In this document: positions 10,578-18,664 of the stretch, one piece after another
Layout: the number at the start of each line of letters is the position of its first letter
Position numbering within the stretch: position 1 is the stretch's first letter
Origin: Phenylobacterium deserti
GTDB taxonomy: Bacteria > Pseudomonadota > Alphaproteobacteria > Caulobacterales > Caulobacteraceae
Reading direction: 5' to 3'
Length of the DNA stretch: 64,000 nucleotides
Assembly (NCBI RefSeq): GCF_003254705.1
Contig: NZ_QFYR01000002.1
Coordinates: forward strand, 62,001-126,000
Made by a program: the position numbers and the translations under genes
The notes under the pieces: generated by a model
The model's input: the letters and a program-made list of their open reading frames with translations, nothing else
Told to the model about the DNA's origin: nothing
Database searches by the model: none

Positions 10578-11974
10578 TGCGCAGCTCCCTGGAGCGCCGG
10601 AGCCGGCGCGGTCTTCGGATGGTCGGTGGTGCTGGTCAGCAGCAGCTCCGCGCCCGATGGCGCGCCAGCGGTGTCCGTCGGCAGGATCAGGTTCTTGCGA
10701 TCGGTCGGCTTGGCGAGGTGAGCCGTGACGATGATCACGACCTCGGACTCGTTGTTCTCGTAGGCCGTGGAGCGGAACAGCGCGCCGAAGATCGGCAAAC
10801 TCGCCGCGCCCGGCAGGCCGCGCATGGAATCCGAGAACTCCCGGCGGATCAGGCCGCCGATGGCGAAGCTCTGTCCATTGCGCAGTTCGACGGTCGTCTT
10901 GGCGCGGCGCGTCGTGATGCCGGGGACGCGGAAGCCCTGAAGCTGCACGCTGTTGTCGCGGTCGAGAGCGCTGACTTCGGGCGAGACCAGCAGGTTGATG
11001 GTCTCGCCGTGGACCGTGGGCGTGAAGCCGACGCTTACGCCGTAAGGCTTGTATTCGACCGTAAGCAGGACCTGGCCCACGCCCTGCATTTGCGGGACAG
11101 GCACCGGGAACTCGCCGCCGGCGAAGAAGGTGGCGGTCTCGCCGGAGAGCGCCGTCAGCTTCGGCTCGGCGAGGGTGGAAGCAAAGCCCTTCCGCTCAAG
11201 GGCTTCAAACAAGCCCTGAACGGTGAAATTGCTGCCGATCTCGCCGGCGCCCAGGATGTTGGCCACCGCGTCGGGGTTGGTCACGAGCGGGGCGAGGTCC
11301 CATACGCCGGTGTCCGACCAAGCGCCCGTGACATTGGTCACTCCGAGCTGCTTGAGCACGCTGCGCTTCACCTCGGCGACGTGCACCGAGAGCATGACTT
11401 GCTCGGCTGCACGAACGCTCATGAGGTTGAGCACCTTCTGAGGGGCGTACCGCTCGGCCAGGGCCGCGGCGCGGGCGGCTACTGCGGAGGATGAGACGGT
11501 GCCGCTGAGCACCAGGCCGTCGCCCTCGCTCGAGACGGTGACCGGCTCGCCCGGCATGATCTCGGTGAAGGCGCGGTTCAGGGCTTCAAGGTCATAGCCC
11601 ACCCGCAGGTCCATGGCGGCGATCGGCCGGCCGGTTTCACCGGAGGGCATAACCAGAAGACTGGTCGCGCCTTGCGCCTTGGCCAGCACGTAGATGGTCT
11701 TATCGCTAAGGGGGACTACGTCGGCGACCTTGGGGTCGCTGACCATGACGCGCCCGACGGTCTGATTGAAGCGCAGGATCTTGGACCCGCCGACCGGCAG
11801 GGCGACCTGGCCGCCGTAGCCGGAGGCGTCTGCGGAAATGGTCCGCACAGGCCCTTCGACCTTCGGTTTCGACTGCGCCGCCTGAACGGGCGGGGCGAGC
11901 GCAATGGCCGCCGTCGTCAGCACCAGGGCGGCGCGTCGGACGCAGCTTGTCGCCGTTCGCTTGTGGTTGTTCAT
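10574..11974 (-). CDS. cpaC: CpaC/RcpA outer-membrane secretin of the Flp pilus
   Basis: 466 aa from the ATG at 11972-11974 (MNNHKRTAT), with GGGGGAA upstream; the open frame upstream is a shadow of cpaB. Sec signal peptide ending A-P-P-V-Q-A-A. N-terminal pilus-secretin domain (LPVGGSKILRFNQTVGRVMVSDP), BON-like segment, then the secretin domain (LAEPKLTALSGETATFFAGGEFPVP, VGFTPTVHGETINLLVSPEVS, TTVELRNGQSFAIGGLI, VVIIVTAHLAKP). Forms the outer membrane pore. Lies 25 nt after cpaB. Confidence 0.95.
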   Translation of the reverse strand: MNNHKRTATSCVRRAALVLTTAAIALAPPVQAAQSKPKVEGPVRTISADASGYGGQVALPVGGSKILRFNQTVGRVMVSDPKVADVVPLSDKTIYVLAKAQGATSLLVMPSGETGRPIAAMDLRVGYDLEALNRAFTEIMPGEPVTVSSEGDGLVLSGTVSSSAVAARAAALAERYAPQKVLNLMSVRAAEQVMLSVHVAEVKRSVLKQLGVTNVTGAWSDTGVWDLAPLVTNPDAVANILGAGEIGSNFTVQGLFEALERKGFASTLAEPKLTALSGETATFFAGGEFPVPVPQMQGVGQVLLTVEYKPYGVSVGFTPTVHGETINLLVSPEVSALDRDNSVQLQGFRVPGITTRRAKTTVELRNGQSFAIGGLIRREFSDSMRGLPGAASLPIFGALFRSTAYENNESEVVIIVTAHLAKPTDRKNLILPTDTAGAPSGAELLLTSTTDHPKTAPAPALQGAAQ

Positions 11975-11999
11975 GTGCGTTCCCCCGAAATTTCGTTGG

Positions 12000-12851
12000 C
12001 TATTCGCGTGCGACGGCGACGCTGGACGCTTCGGCTCCGCGCCAGACCTGGACGCTCGGGCCTTGCGGGCTGGCGCGCCGGACGATGCGGGCAGGCCGGG
12101 TGCGCGGCGCGGGCGCGGCGGCGGCGGCCAGGGTGAGGTCGCCGGTGCGGACCGTGCGCACCGCATTGTCGCCGCGCGCCAGCGGCTCCTCGGCGCTGCG
12201 CAGGGCAAGCGAAAGGGTGCCGACCTGACCGGCGAGGGCCAGTTTCTGGGCTTGGGCGGGCGTCACTTCGATCGTGGCGGCTTTGGCCACCAGCGGCTCG
12301 TTCTTGCTCTGATCGGCTTGCTGGTCGACGCCCAACACACGGACGCCTTCCAGGAGGATGTCGGTCCGCATTACGTCGTTTTCGCCTTCGCCACGGGTGA
12401 CGAGGACGTCCACGAAGTCGCCGGGCAGGACGAAGCCGCCGACGCCCATGACGTCATCCACCCGGATGGTGCTGGCGCGCATGCCAGCACGGACGACGCC
12501 CGAAAGGGTCGCCCGGCCGCCGGGGCCGGAGATGCGCTGGGGCAGGATGGGCTCGTTGGCCGCTATAGGCGCGAGCGCGATGCGGTTCACGCCGCCGGCG
12601 GTGAGTTCGGCCACGGACCGGAAGGCGCCGGCGGGCGCCGCACCTTCCGGCCAGGGCTGCAGTTTCAGGGACGCGGCGTCGATGGGCTCGCCGAACCCGA
12701 TGGACTTGGCGGCCACGACCACCTGAGTACGCCCCGAGAGGGCGACAGGCGTCGGCGCGGCGTTGGCGCTGCTGAGGCTGCGAAGACCCCAAACGGCGCC
12801 GCCGCCGACCAGTACGGAGGAAGCCAGGAGAACCAAACCGACGCTGCGCAT
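12000..12851 (-). CDS. cpaB: CpaB/RcpC pilus assembly protein with SAF domain
   Basis: 283 aa. N-terminal signal/TM (MRSVGLVLLASSVLVGGGAVWGL), SAF domain (QVVVAAKSIGFGEPIDAASLKLQPWPEG) and the RcpC-type domain (GMRASTIRVDDVMGVGGFVLPGDFVDVLVTR). The C-terminus is Ala/Pro-rich and basic. CpaB is a periplasmic partner of the CpaC secretin. It starts 17 nt after pilA, so pilA is the first gene of the same transcript or shares read-through. Confidence 0.93.
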   Translation of the reverse strand: MRSVGLVLLASSVLVGGGAVWGLRSLSSANAAPTPVALSGRTQVVVAAKSIGFGEPIDAASLKLQPWPEGAAPAGAFRSVAELTAGGVNRIALAPIAANEPILPQRISGPGGRATLSGVVRAGMRASTIRVDDVMGVGGFVLPGDFVDVLVTRGEGENDVMRTDILLEGVRVLGVDQQADQSKNEPLVAKAATIEVTPAQAQKLALAGQVGTLSLALRSAEEPLARGDNAVRTVRTGDLTLAAAAAPAPRTRPARIVRRASPQGPSVQVWRGAEASSVAVARE

Positions 12852-12868
12852 GCTCGCCCCCTGTTCGC

Positions 12869-13093
12869 TTACTTAAGAGTGGTGTTGCCGGCGAGTTGGG
12901 TGCCGATGTTGTTGAAGGCGACGGTCACCTTGTCGTCGAAGGTAGAAAGCACGCCGACCGCGATCACCGCCATCAGGCCCACTACCATCGCGTACTCGAC
13001 TAGAGCCGCGCCGGACTCGTCTTTGCGGAGGCCAGCAAGGCGGGATTTGAGCTGGGTCAGGCGGACTTGAGCCGCCACGTAGGCTTTGGTCAT
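12869..13093 (-). CDS. pilA: PilA, Flp/Fap-type major pilin
   Basis: 74 aa from the ATG at 13091-13093 (MTKAYVAAQVRL). The leader is long and basic and ends R-K-D-E-S-G, followed by AALVEYAMVVGLMAVIAVGV. Cleavage after Gly puts Glu at +5 next to Tyr, the defining Flp prepilin motif. The CpaA peptidase is at the other end of the operon. The mature pilin would be about 47 residues, ending Q-L-A-G-N-T-T-L-K. Confidence 0.95.
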   Translation of the reverse strand: MTKAYVAAQVRLTQLKSRLAGLRKDESGAALVEYAMVVGLMAVIAVGVLSTFDDKVTVAFNNIGTQLAGNTTLK

Positions 13094-13392
13094 GGGGTGG
13101 TCCTCTGGATCTGTGTGGCTCGGCCCCCGGGTCACCCGGCGCCGATCGCGACAGAAACAGAGCTTAACCAATGCGGTTCCGCGTATGGCCGCGCTACAAA
13201 CCGCCTCAAATCAATCGTTTACCAGTCAAGCTATTGGAAAGCTTAAGCTTATTTTTGCCGCAAACTGGCCATATTTTTTTAACGCTACGCTGGAGCTTAC
13301 CATTCCTGTTAAGCTTTGAGGCGCAGGCGCTTCAGGCTTGAGCATGTCGGAGGGCTTGGCGCCCGGCTCCGCAGACCTGCGAAGCGCCGCCG
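13094..13392. promoter_or_regulatory. AT-rich pilA promoter region with repeated TTAA motifs
   Basis: About 300 bp without a gene. From about 13195 to 13318 the sequence is strikingly AT-rich for this genome. It contains TTAA at 13164-13167 (as TTAACCAAT, close to a CtrA half-site), 13243-13246 (inside the palindrome AAGCTTAAGCTT), 13279-13282 (after a run of seven T) and 13309-13312 (minus strand TTAACAGGAATGGTAA). No perfect TTAA-N7-TTAA is present. In Caulobacter, pilA is a CtrA target, so degenerate CtrA or UP-element function is plausible inference. Confidence 0.45.
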
Positions 13393-13866
13393 TTAGGACG
13401 AGAGGGTGACGTCCTCGTCGCCATGCGTGGAGGGGTCCGGATCGGCGAGGACGCGCACCAGCTCCAGCACCTTGCGACGCAGCCGACCACGCGCGATCCG
13501 CGGGAAGGCGCCGGCCAGTTCTAGGCCTTCGGGGGTCAGCAGGAACTCCTGGGTGCGCGCATCGCCGGTTCCTCCGGTGTCGTGGGAGGCCTCGCCGAGA
13601 CCTTCGTAGAAGTAGGCGATCGGGGCGTTAAGCGCCTGGGCGATCTCCCAAAGCTTGGAGGCGCTGACCCGGTTGGCGGCCCGCTCGTACTTCTGGATCT
13701 GTTGAAACGTCAGCCCCAGAGCGTCGGCCAGAGCTTCCTGGGTGACGCCCATCTCCTTGCGCCGCATGCGGATCCGCAGGCCAACGTGCCGGTCCACCGG
13801 GTGCGGGCCCTCGTCGCCGAGGTCGTGGCGTTGCGAGGTGGCGGCCAGGTGGGGCGAGAGGGACAT
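13393..13866 (-). CDS. XRE-family transcriptional regulator (PraR/PhrR-like)
   Basis: 157 aa from the ATG at 13864-13866 (MSLSPHLAATSQRH); the frame stays open upstream but shows no conserved content. The helix-turn-helix is V-G-L-R-I-R-M-R-R-K-E-M-G-V-T-Q-E-A-L-A then LGLTFQQIQKYERAANRVSA, typical of the alphaproteobacterial regulators that carry F-Q-Q-I-Q-K-Y-E. A C-terminal segment (LTPEGLELAGAFPRI) follows. It lies between pilA and pstS; targets unknown. No signal peptide; cytoplasmic. Confidence 0.85.
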   Translation of the reverse strand: MSLSPHLAATSQRHDLGDEGPHPVDRHVGLRIRMRRKEMGVTQEALADALGLTFQQIQKYERAANRVSASKLWEIAQALNAPIAYFYEGLGEASHDTGGTGDARTQEFLLTPEGLELAGAFPRIARGRLRRKVLELVRVLADPDPSTHGDEDVTLSS

Positions 13867-14184
13867 GGGCGGGAGCTCCGGACGCAAACAGGCTGGCCGT
13901 GTTCGGGGCGCCGGCCGCTGCGAACGGACAAAAGGCCAAATGGCGAGCGAGGGACAATCCGGCGCTACCCAAACTGGGGTAACGCGGGCCAAGTGCGGCG
14001 CCGCGCCGCACTATGGTCAAGCTTGATGCGTTTTCGCGCCTGCTCAGCAGGCGGAAGCCGAAGCGTCACAGGACTTGGCTAGAGCAATCCCAGGGCTGGG
14101 CCGCGCGCGAGTCGCAGGCTGTCACAGAACTGTTGTGCTCGCGAGGTAGAGCCCAGCCAAAGCGTCCGCGCACGGAGAATTCGA
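13867..14184. other. Intergenic region upstream of pstS
   Basis: 318 bp with no convincing gene. It holds a hairpin (8 bp stem GTGCGGCG/CGCCGCAC at 13993-14011, 3-nt loop), a 15-bp palindrome GCCTGCTCAGCAGGC at 14038-14052, a possible degenerate Pho half (GCGTCAC at 14063-14069) and the clear Pho box at 14119-14136. Confidence 0.5.
14119..14136 (+). promoter_or_regulatory. Pho box upstream of pstS
   Basis: CTGTCAC-AGAA-CTGTTGT: two 7-bp direct repeats separated by 4 bp, one helical turn apart, matching the PhoB box pattern (CTGTCAT-N4-CTGTCAT). It ends 48 nt before the pstS ATG. PhoB activation under phosphate starvation is the expected function. Confidence 0.85.
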
Positions 14185-15279
14185 ATGCTCAAGCTTGGTC
14201 TTTCGACGGGCGTCGCCCTGATGGCCGGCGTCCTGCTGCTCGCCGGCTGCAACAAGCCGGCCGGCGACGCCAAGGCCGGGGGGCAAGGCCCCGCCGCCGC
14301 CTCGGCGTCTATCTCGGGGGCGGGGGCGACCTTCCCCGCGCCGCTCTACGCCCGCTGGGCCGAGACCTACCGCGCCAGCAGCGGTCTGACCCTGAACTAC
14401 CAGGCGATCGGTTCGGGCGGCGGCGTGAAGCAGATCCAAGCGAAGACGGTCGACTTCGGCGCGTCGGACAAGCCGATGAAGCCGGAAGACCTGGACAAGG
14501 CCGGGCTCTACCAGTTCCCGACCGTCATGGGCGGCGTGGTCCCCGTCGTGAACCTGCCGGGCGTCCAGCCGGGCCAGCTCAAGCTGAGCGGACCGGTGCT
14601 GGCCGACATCTACCTGGGCCAGATCAAGAGCTGGCGCGCGCCGCAGATCGCGGCTCTGAACCCGGGCGTGAACCTGCCGAACCTGCCGATCACGGTGGTG
14701 CACCGGTCGGACGGCTCGGGCACCAGCTTCCTGTTCACCACCTACCTGGCGGGCAAGAGCCCGGCTTGGGCGCAGCGCGTTGGCGCCAGCGACGCGGTGG
14801 AATGGCCGGCCGGCATCGGCGGCAAGGGCAACGACGGCGTGGCCGCCTTCGTGAAGCAGACCGGCGGCGCCATCGGCTATGTCGAATTCGCTTACGCCAC
14901 CCAGAACAAGCTGACCTTCACCCAGCTGCAGAACCGCGACGGCGCGTTCGTGTCGCCGACGGCGGCCGCCTTCGCCGCCGCCGCCGCGGGCGCCGACTGG
15001 GCCAACGCGCCGGGCAACTACCTGCTGCTGATCGACCAGGCGGGCGGCGCCAGCTGGCCGATCACCGGGGCGACCTTCATCCTGGTGCATCGTCAGCAGG
15101 CTGACGCCGCCAAGGGCCGCGCGGTGCTGTCCTTCTTCGACTGGGCCTACAAGAACGGCGACCAGGGCGCAGCGCAGCTCGACTACGTGCCGCTGCCGGC
15201 CGCTGTGAAGGACCTCGTCCGCAGCCAGTGGGCCAACGTCAAGGGTCCGGACGGCCAGCCGGTCTACACCGGCGGCTGA
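14185..15279 (+). CDS. pstS: PstS phosphate-binding lipoprotein of the Pst ABC transporter
   Basis: 364 aa. Lipoprotein signal (VALMAGVLLLAGCNKP, Cys about residue 22). Phosphate-binding signatures: ISGAGATFPAPLYARWAETY, YQAIGSGGGVKQI, VDFGASDKPM, and VVHRSDGSGTSFLFTTYL, plus GAIGYVEFAYA. It captures phosphate in the periplasm for PstCAB, which are not in this window, so pstS is separate from its permease genes as in Caulobacter. A Pho box lies upstream. A GAATTC-rich spacer with AGAATTCGA precedes the ATG. Confidence 0.96.
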   Translation: MLKLGLSTGVALMAGVLLLAGCNKPAGDAKAGGQGPAAASASISGAGATFPAPLYARWAETYRASSGLTLNYQAIGSGGGVKQIQAKTVDFGASDKPMKPEDLDKAGLYQFPTVMGGVVPVVNLPGVQPGQLKLSGPVLADIYLGQIKSWRAPQIAALNPGVNLPNLPITVVHRSDGSGTSFLFTTYLAGKSPAWAQRVGASDAVEWPAGIGGKGNDGVAAFVKQTGGAIGYVEFAYATQNKLTFTQLQNRDGAFVSPTAAAFAAAAAGADWANAPGNYLLLIDQAGGASWPITGATFILVHRQQADAAKGRAVLSFFDWAYKNGDQGAAQLDYVPLPAAVKDLVRSQWANVKGPDGQPVYTGG

Positions 15280-15306
15280 CCGCCCGAGCCGGTCGAGCGG
15301 GCGTCC

Positions 15307-16182
15307 TTAGAGCCCGGCGTTCCGCTCGACCGCCTTGGAAAGCGCCGAACAGTCAATGTCGGCGCCTTCCTGCTCGATCACCTGGGACAGGTGGGAGCGA
15401 ACCACATCCAGGACGTCCATCGGCGCACCGAGCGCGTCGGCGGCCTCGCCCACGAGGCGCAGGTCCTTGAGCGCCAGCGGGGCGGCGAAACCCGCCGGGC
15501 GGAAGCGCTCCTCGACGATCAGTTCGCCATAGATGCTGAAAACGGGCGCGCCGAAGATGGTGCCGGTCAGCACCTCCAGCAGCGCCTTCTTCTCGACGCC
15601 GCCCTTGGCGGCCAGCGCCATCGCCTCCGACAGGCTTTCCACCGTCGAGAGGATCATGAAGTTGCCGCACAGCTTCACCAGGTTCGCAGCCGATGGCGTC
15701 TCGCCCACGGTGAACAGCCGCTGGCCCATCGCCTCGAACAGCGGCGTGGCGCGGGCCACCGCCTGCGGCTCCCCAGCGCTGACCACGAACAGCTTGCCGG
15801 CCTGAGCCGCCGGCGGACGGCCGAACACGGGCGCGGAGACGAAACCCTGTCCTCGATCGGCGTGGGTGGTCGTCAGCCTGTCCGACAGGGCGACGCTGAT
15901 CGTGCTCATCGAGATGTGCAGACCACCGGAAGGCAGGGCGCCCAGCAGGCCGTGCTCTCCCTCCAGCACGCTTTGAAGGGCGGCGTCGTCCGCGACCATG
16001 GTGATCACCACGCCGGCGCGCGCCGCGTCGGCCGGGGTCTGGGCGATGGCGGCGCCGAGTTCGGCAAGCGGCTGCGCCTTTTCGGGCGTGCGGTTCCAGA
16101 CCGTCACCCGATGCCCGTTCCGCAATAGGCTCTGAACCATGGCCGTGCCCATGGCGCCGAGGCCGACAAATCCAACGTCCAT
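15307..16182 (-). CDS. NAD(P)-dependent beta-hydroxyacid dehydrogenase family oxidoreductase
   Basis: 291 aa, 3-hydroxyisobutyrate dehydrogenase/GarR superfamily. Rossmann N-terminus VGFVGLGAMGTAMVQSLL with WNRTPEKA (Arg suggests NADP preference), substrate-loop region FVSAPVFGRPPAAQAGKLFVV, catalytic Lys in NLVKLCGNFMI, and the C-terminal helical dimer domain. GLYR1/glyoxylate-succinic semialdehyde reductase-type enzymes share the V-F-G-R-P-P-A pattern. Substrate cannot be fixed from sequence. Stands alone between pstS (convergent) and uspA (divergent). Confidence 0.88.
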   Translation of the reverse strand: MDVGFVGLGAMGTAMVQSLLRNGHRVTVWNRTPEKAQPLAELGAAIAQTPADAARAGVVITMVADDAALQSVLEGEHGLLGALPSGGLHISMSTISVALSDRLTTTHADRGQGFVSAPVFGRPPAAQAGKLFVVSAGEPQAVARATPLFEAMGQRLFTVGETPSAANLVKLCGNFMILSTVESLSEAMALAAKGGVEKKALLEVLTGTIFGAPVFSIYGELIVEERFRPAGFAAPLALKDLRLVGEAADALGAPMDVLDVVRSHLSQVIEQEGADIDCSALSKAVERNAGL

Positions 16183-16322
16183 CCGGAAATCTCCCTACGC
16201 CGCAGACAAGCGGCGGCTGCGCTGGCGCAACGTACAGGCGCCTGGCGGAGCTGCCATCAGGCGGGTGCGTTTCACAAGCCGGGGCGTCGGTCGGTTGGCG
16301 GCGGCCCCTGAGGGAGCCTGCG

Positions 16323-16793
16323 GTGTACAAGCGTATCCTTCTGGCGTTCGACGGTTCGGTGGAGGGGCGGACGGCCCTGCGTGAGGGCGCTCTGCTGGCG
16401 AAGAGCTGCGGCGCACAGGTTCATCTGCTGTCCGTCGTGTCGGAGACGGGCGGCATGGCGATCGGCGAAGGCGCATTCGCGGGTGCGGTCGCCCTGCACC
16501 AGGACCGCTATCGCGAGGTGCTGGAGGAAGGCGCTGCGCGGCTGCGGGCGATGGGCTTCAATCCCACGGCCGAGCTGGTGGTCGGCGATCCGGCGCAGGC
16601 GATCGGGGAGGCGGCTCGAAGAGTTGGAGCGGACTTGGTCGTGGTGGGCCATCGCCGCCAGTCTCTGCTGGCCCGGTGGTGGGCGGGCTCGACGGGCGCC
16701 TACTTGGTCGACAGCGTGGACTGCAGCGTCCTGATCGCACGCACCGTGATCTCCGACGAGCTGTTCGAGCGCAGCGCCGACGTCGTCAGCTAG
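16323..16793 (+). CDS. Universal stress protein, UspA family
   Basis: 156 aa, single Usp domain, GTG start with GAGGGAG upstream. N-terminus YKRILLAFDGSVEGRTALREGA and C-terminal ATP-binding motif G-x2-G-x9-G-S (GHRRQSLLARWWAGSTG), so an ATP-binding type. Follows the divergent oxidoreductase by 140 bp. Role: stress adaptation, exact signal unknown. I saw no FNR box upstream. Confidence 0.9.
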   Translation: MYKRILLAFDGSVEGRTALREGALLAKSCGAQVHLLSVVSETGGMAIGEGAFAGAVALHQDRYREVLEEGAARLRAMGFNPTAELVVGDPAQAIGEAARRVGADLVVVGHRRQSLLARWWAGSTGAYLVDSVDCSVLIARTVISDELFERSADVVS

Positions 16794-16874
16794 CCTCGCA
16801 CCGAAGCACTTTCACGTCTGGGTTGAAAAAAGTCTGGTGCGTGATGGCTCGCTTGATGGCAGCCTCGACAATCG

Positions 16875-18584
16875 ATGGTGCATCACCACCCAGTGTTCTT
16901 GTTTCTGTCCATGGTTGTCGCGGTCTTCGGTTCGTGGACAGCCCTGGATCTGTTCCGAAGGGTGCGATCGCACATCGGGCGCACGCGCCTGATCTGGCTC
17001 GGCGCCGCGGCCGTCGCCATGGGGGCCAGCATCTGGTCCATGCACTTCGTGGCCATGCTCGGTTTCGATCCGGGCTCGCCCGTCAGCTATGACCTGCCCC
17101 TAACGTTCTTGTCGCTCTCGTTGGCCATCGGCGCCACGTGCGGCGCGTTCTTCGCCGCCGCGCACGAGCGGGCGAAAAAGCGAAGCCTGCTTGTTTCCGG
17201 CCTCGCCATGGGGATCGGCATCTGCCTGATGCACTACGTCGGCATGGCCGCCCTGAGCACCGCGGTCTCACTGGGACACGACATAAGGCTGGTAGGCCTC
17301 TCCTTCGTCATCGCCGTGCTGGCGTCGACCGCCGCACTCTTCGCCGCTCGTCGTGAGCGCTCGTTGCGCTGGCGAGGAGCCGCCGCCGTGATCCTCGGCG
17401 CAGCCATCGTGGGAATGCATTACACCGCCATGGCGGGGCTGAAGCTCACCCATGCCGGAGGGGCCCACTCTGTTCATGGCGCACCTCCTTTCGTGCTAGC
17501 CGCCGTCGTCGCTGGAGGCACGATTCTGGTGCTGGCGCTGGCGCTTCTCGCCTCGCTCTACGATCAAAGGTTGAACGTTCTTGCGGCGCTCGAAGCTGGG
17601 GGCGTGGGGTACTGGGAGCTGGCTCTGCCGCGGAAGACCTTGCACGTCTCATCCAAAGGCAAAGAGATCCTGGGGCGGTCCGCCGATGAGCCGTTCGGCG
17701 AGGCCGAGTTGTTGAACGCGCTGGAACCAGCCGAGCATGACCGCCGCACTCGCCTGCTGGACCACGCGATCAACAATCACGTGGAACTCGATGCCGAATA
17801 CCGATTGAGGCCCGTAGGCAATGCGGCGCGCTGGATCAATGTGCGCGGACGAGTGGTGAACGACGCTGCGGGCCGGCCACGCCGAATGGTTGGCGTCGTG
17901 TTGGATGTCACCGAGCGGCGCGAAGCCTTCACCGCCCTTGCGGAAAGCGACAGACGACAACGGCTGCTGATCGATGAGCTGAATCACCGCGTGAAGAACA
18001 CCCTCGCGACGGTGCAGTCGATTGCGCGACAAACAGCGAAGACAGCCGAGTCGATCGAGGACTTCAGTCAGCTTTTCGAGGCGCGGCTGCTCGCCCTGTC
18101 GAACACACACAATGTGCTCACGCGGGGATCTTGGGAGAGCGCCAGTCTTCGGGAGATCCTGGAGCAGGAACTGCACCCGTACGACCAGCAAAGAGTGGTT
18201 GCGAGAGGGCCGGCTGTGCGGCTGCCCGCCCGGCATGCCCTCGCGCTCGGGATGGTGCTGCACGAGATGACCACCAACGCCGCCAAGTATGGTGCGCTGT
18301 CGGCGGAGTCCGGCCAGGTCGAGGTCGACTGGAAAATGCTAGAGGGTTCGCAGGGCGGGGATCTGGAGATCACCTGGCGCGAGACAGGCGGTCCCACGGT
18401 TCAGCCGCCGAAACGTCGCGGATTTGGAAGCCGATTGGTGCAGGGCAGCGCGGCCGAGCTCGGCGGGCGCGCCGAGGTTGAATATGCACCTGAGGGACTG
18501 CGCATGCGGTTGACCATGCCGCTTCCAGACCCGGAGCCGGCGTCCGGACTAGATGTCCTGGCGGGTCGTTCCGGCCGCGTGTGA
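16875..18584 (+). CDS. MHYT-PAS-HWE sensor histidine kinase
   Basis: 569 aa. Residues 1-230: seven-TM MHYT sensor with the repeated M-H-Y/F-x2-M motifs (SMHFVAML, LMHYVGMAAL, GMHYTAMAG), which are proposed to bind copper or sense gas. Residues 235-350: PAS fold ending VVLDVTERREA. Residues 360-550: HWE kinase with phospho-acceptor ELNHRVKNTLATVQS, N-box HEMTTNAAKYGAL and the defining W-x-E (ITWRETGGP). It lies just upstream of a hybrid kinase whose start is 80 nt after this stop, so they may be co-expressed. Partner regulator unknown. Confidence 0.92.
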   Translation: MVHHHPVFLFLSMVVAVFGSWTALDLFRRVRSHIGRTRLIWLGAAAVAMGASIWSMHFVAMLGFDPGSPVSYDLPLTFLSLSLAIGATCGAFFAAAHERAKKRSLLVSGLAMGIGICLMHYVGMAALSTAVSLGHDIRLVGLSFVIAVLASTAALFAARRERSLRWRGAAAVILGAAIVGMHYTAMAGLKLTHAGGAHSVHGAPPFVLAAVVAGGTILVLALALLASLYDQRLNVLAALEAGGVGYWELALPRKTLHVSSKGKEILGRSADEPFGEAELLNALEPAEHDRRTRLLDHAINNHVELDAEYRLRPVGNAARWINVRGRVVNDAAGRPRRMVGVVLDVTERREAFTALAESDRRQRLLIDELNHRVKNTLATVQSIARQTAKTAESIEDFSQLFEARLLALSNTHNVLTRGSWESASLREILEQELHPYDQQRVVARGPAVRLPARHALALGMVLHEMTTNAAKYGALSAESGQVEVDWKMLEGSQGGDLEITWRETGGPTVQPPKRRGFGSRLVQGSAAELGGRAEVEYAPEGLRMRLTMPLPDPEPASGLDVLAGRSGRV

Positions 18585-18664
18585 GCCGCCATCGGTCGGC
18601 GCGCGCATCTGACCCGCAGCCAAAGCTTGGGTATTCGGCTAAAGCGGCAGCAGGAGTCTTCGGC

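Noticed and set aside
13164..13175. CtrA box upstream of pilA
   Set aside because: TTAACCAAT is only a half-site; no TTAA 7 bp further on either strand, so I did not call a CtrA site as a feature.
15281..15303. Terminator after pstS (CGCCCG...CGGGCG)
   Set aside because: 6-bp stem with 11-nt loop and no T-run; too weak to list.
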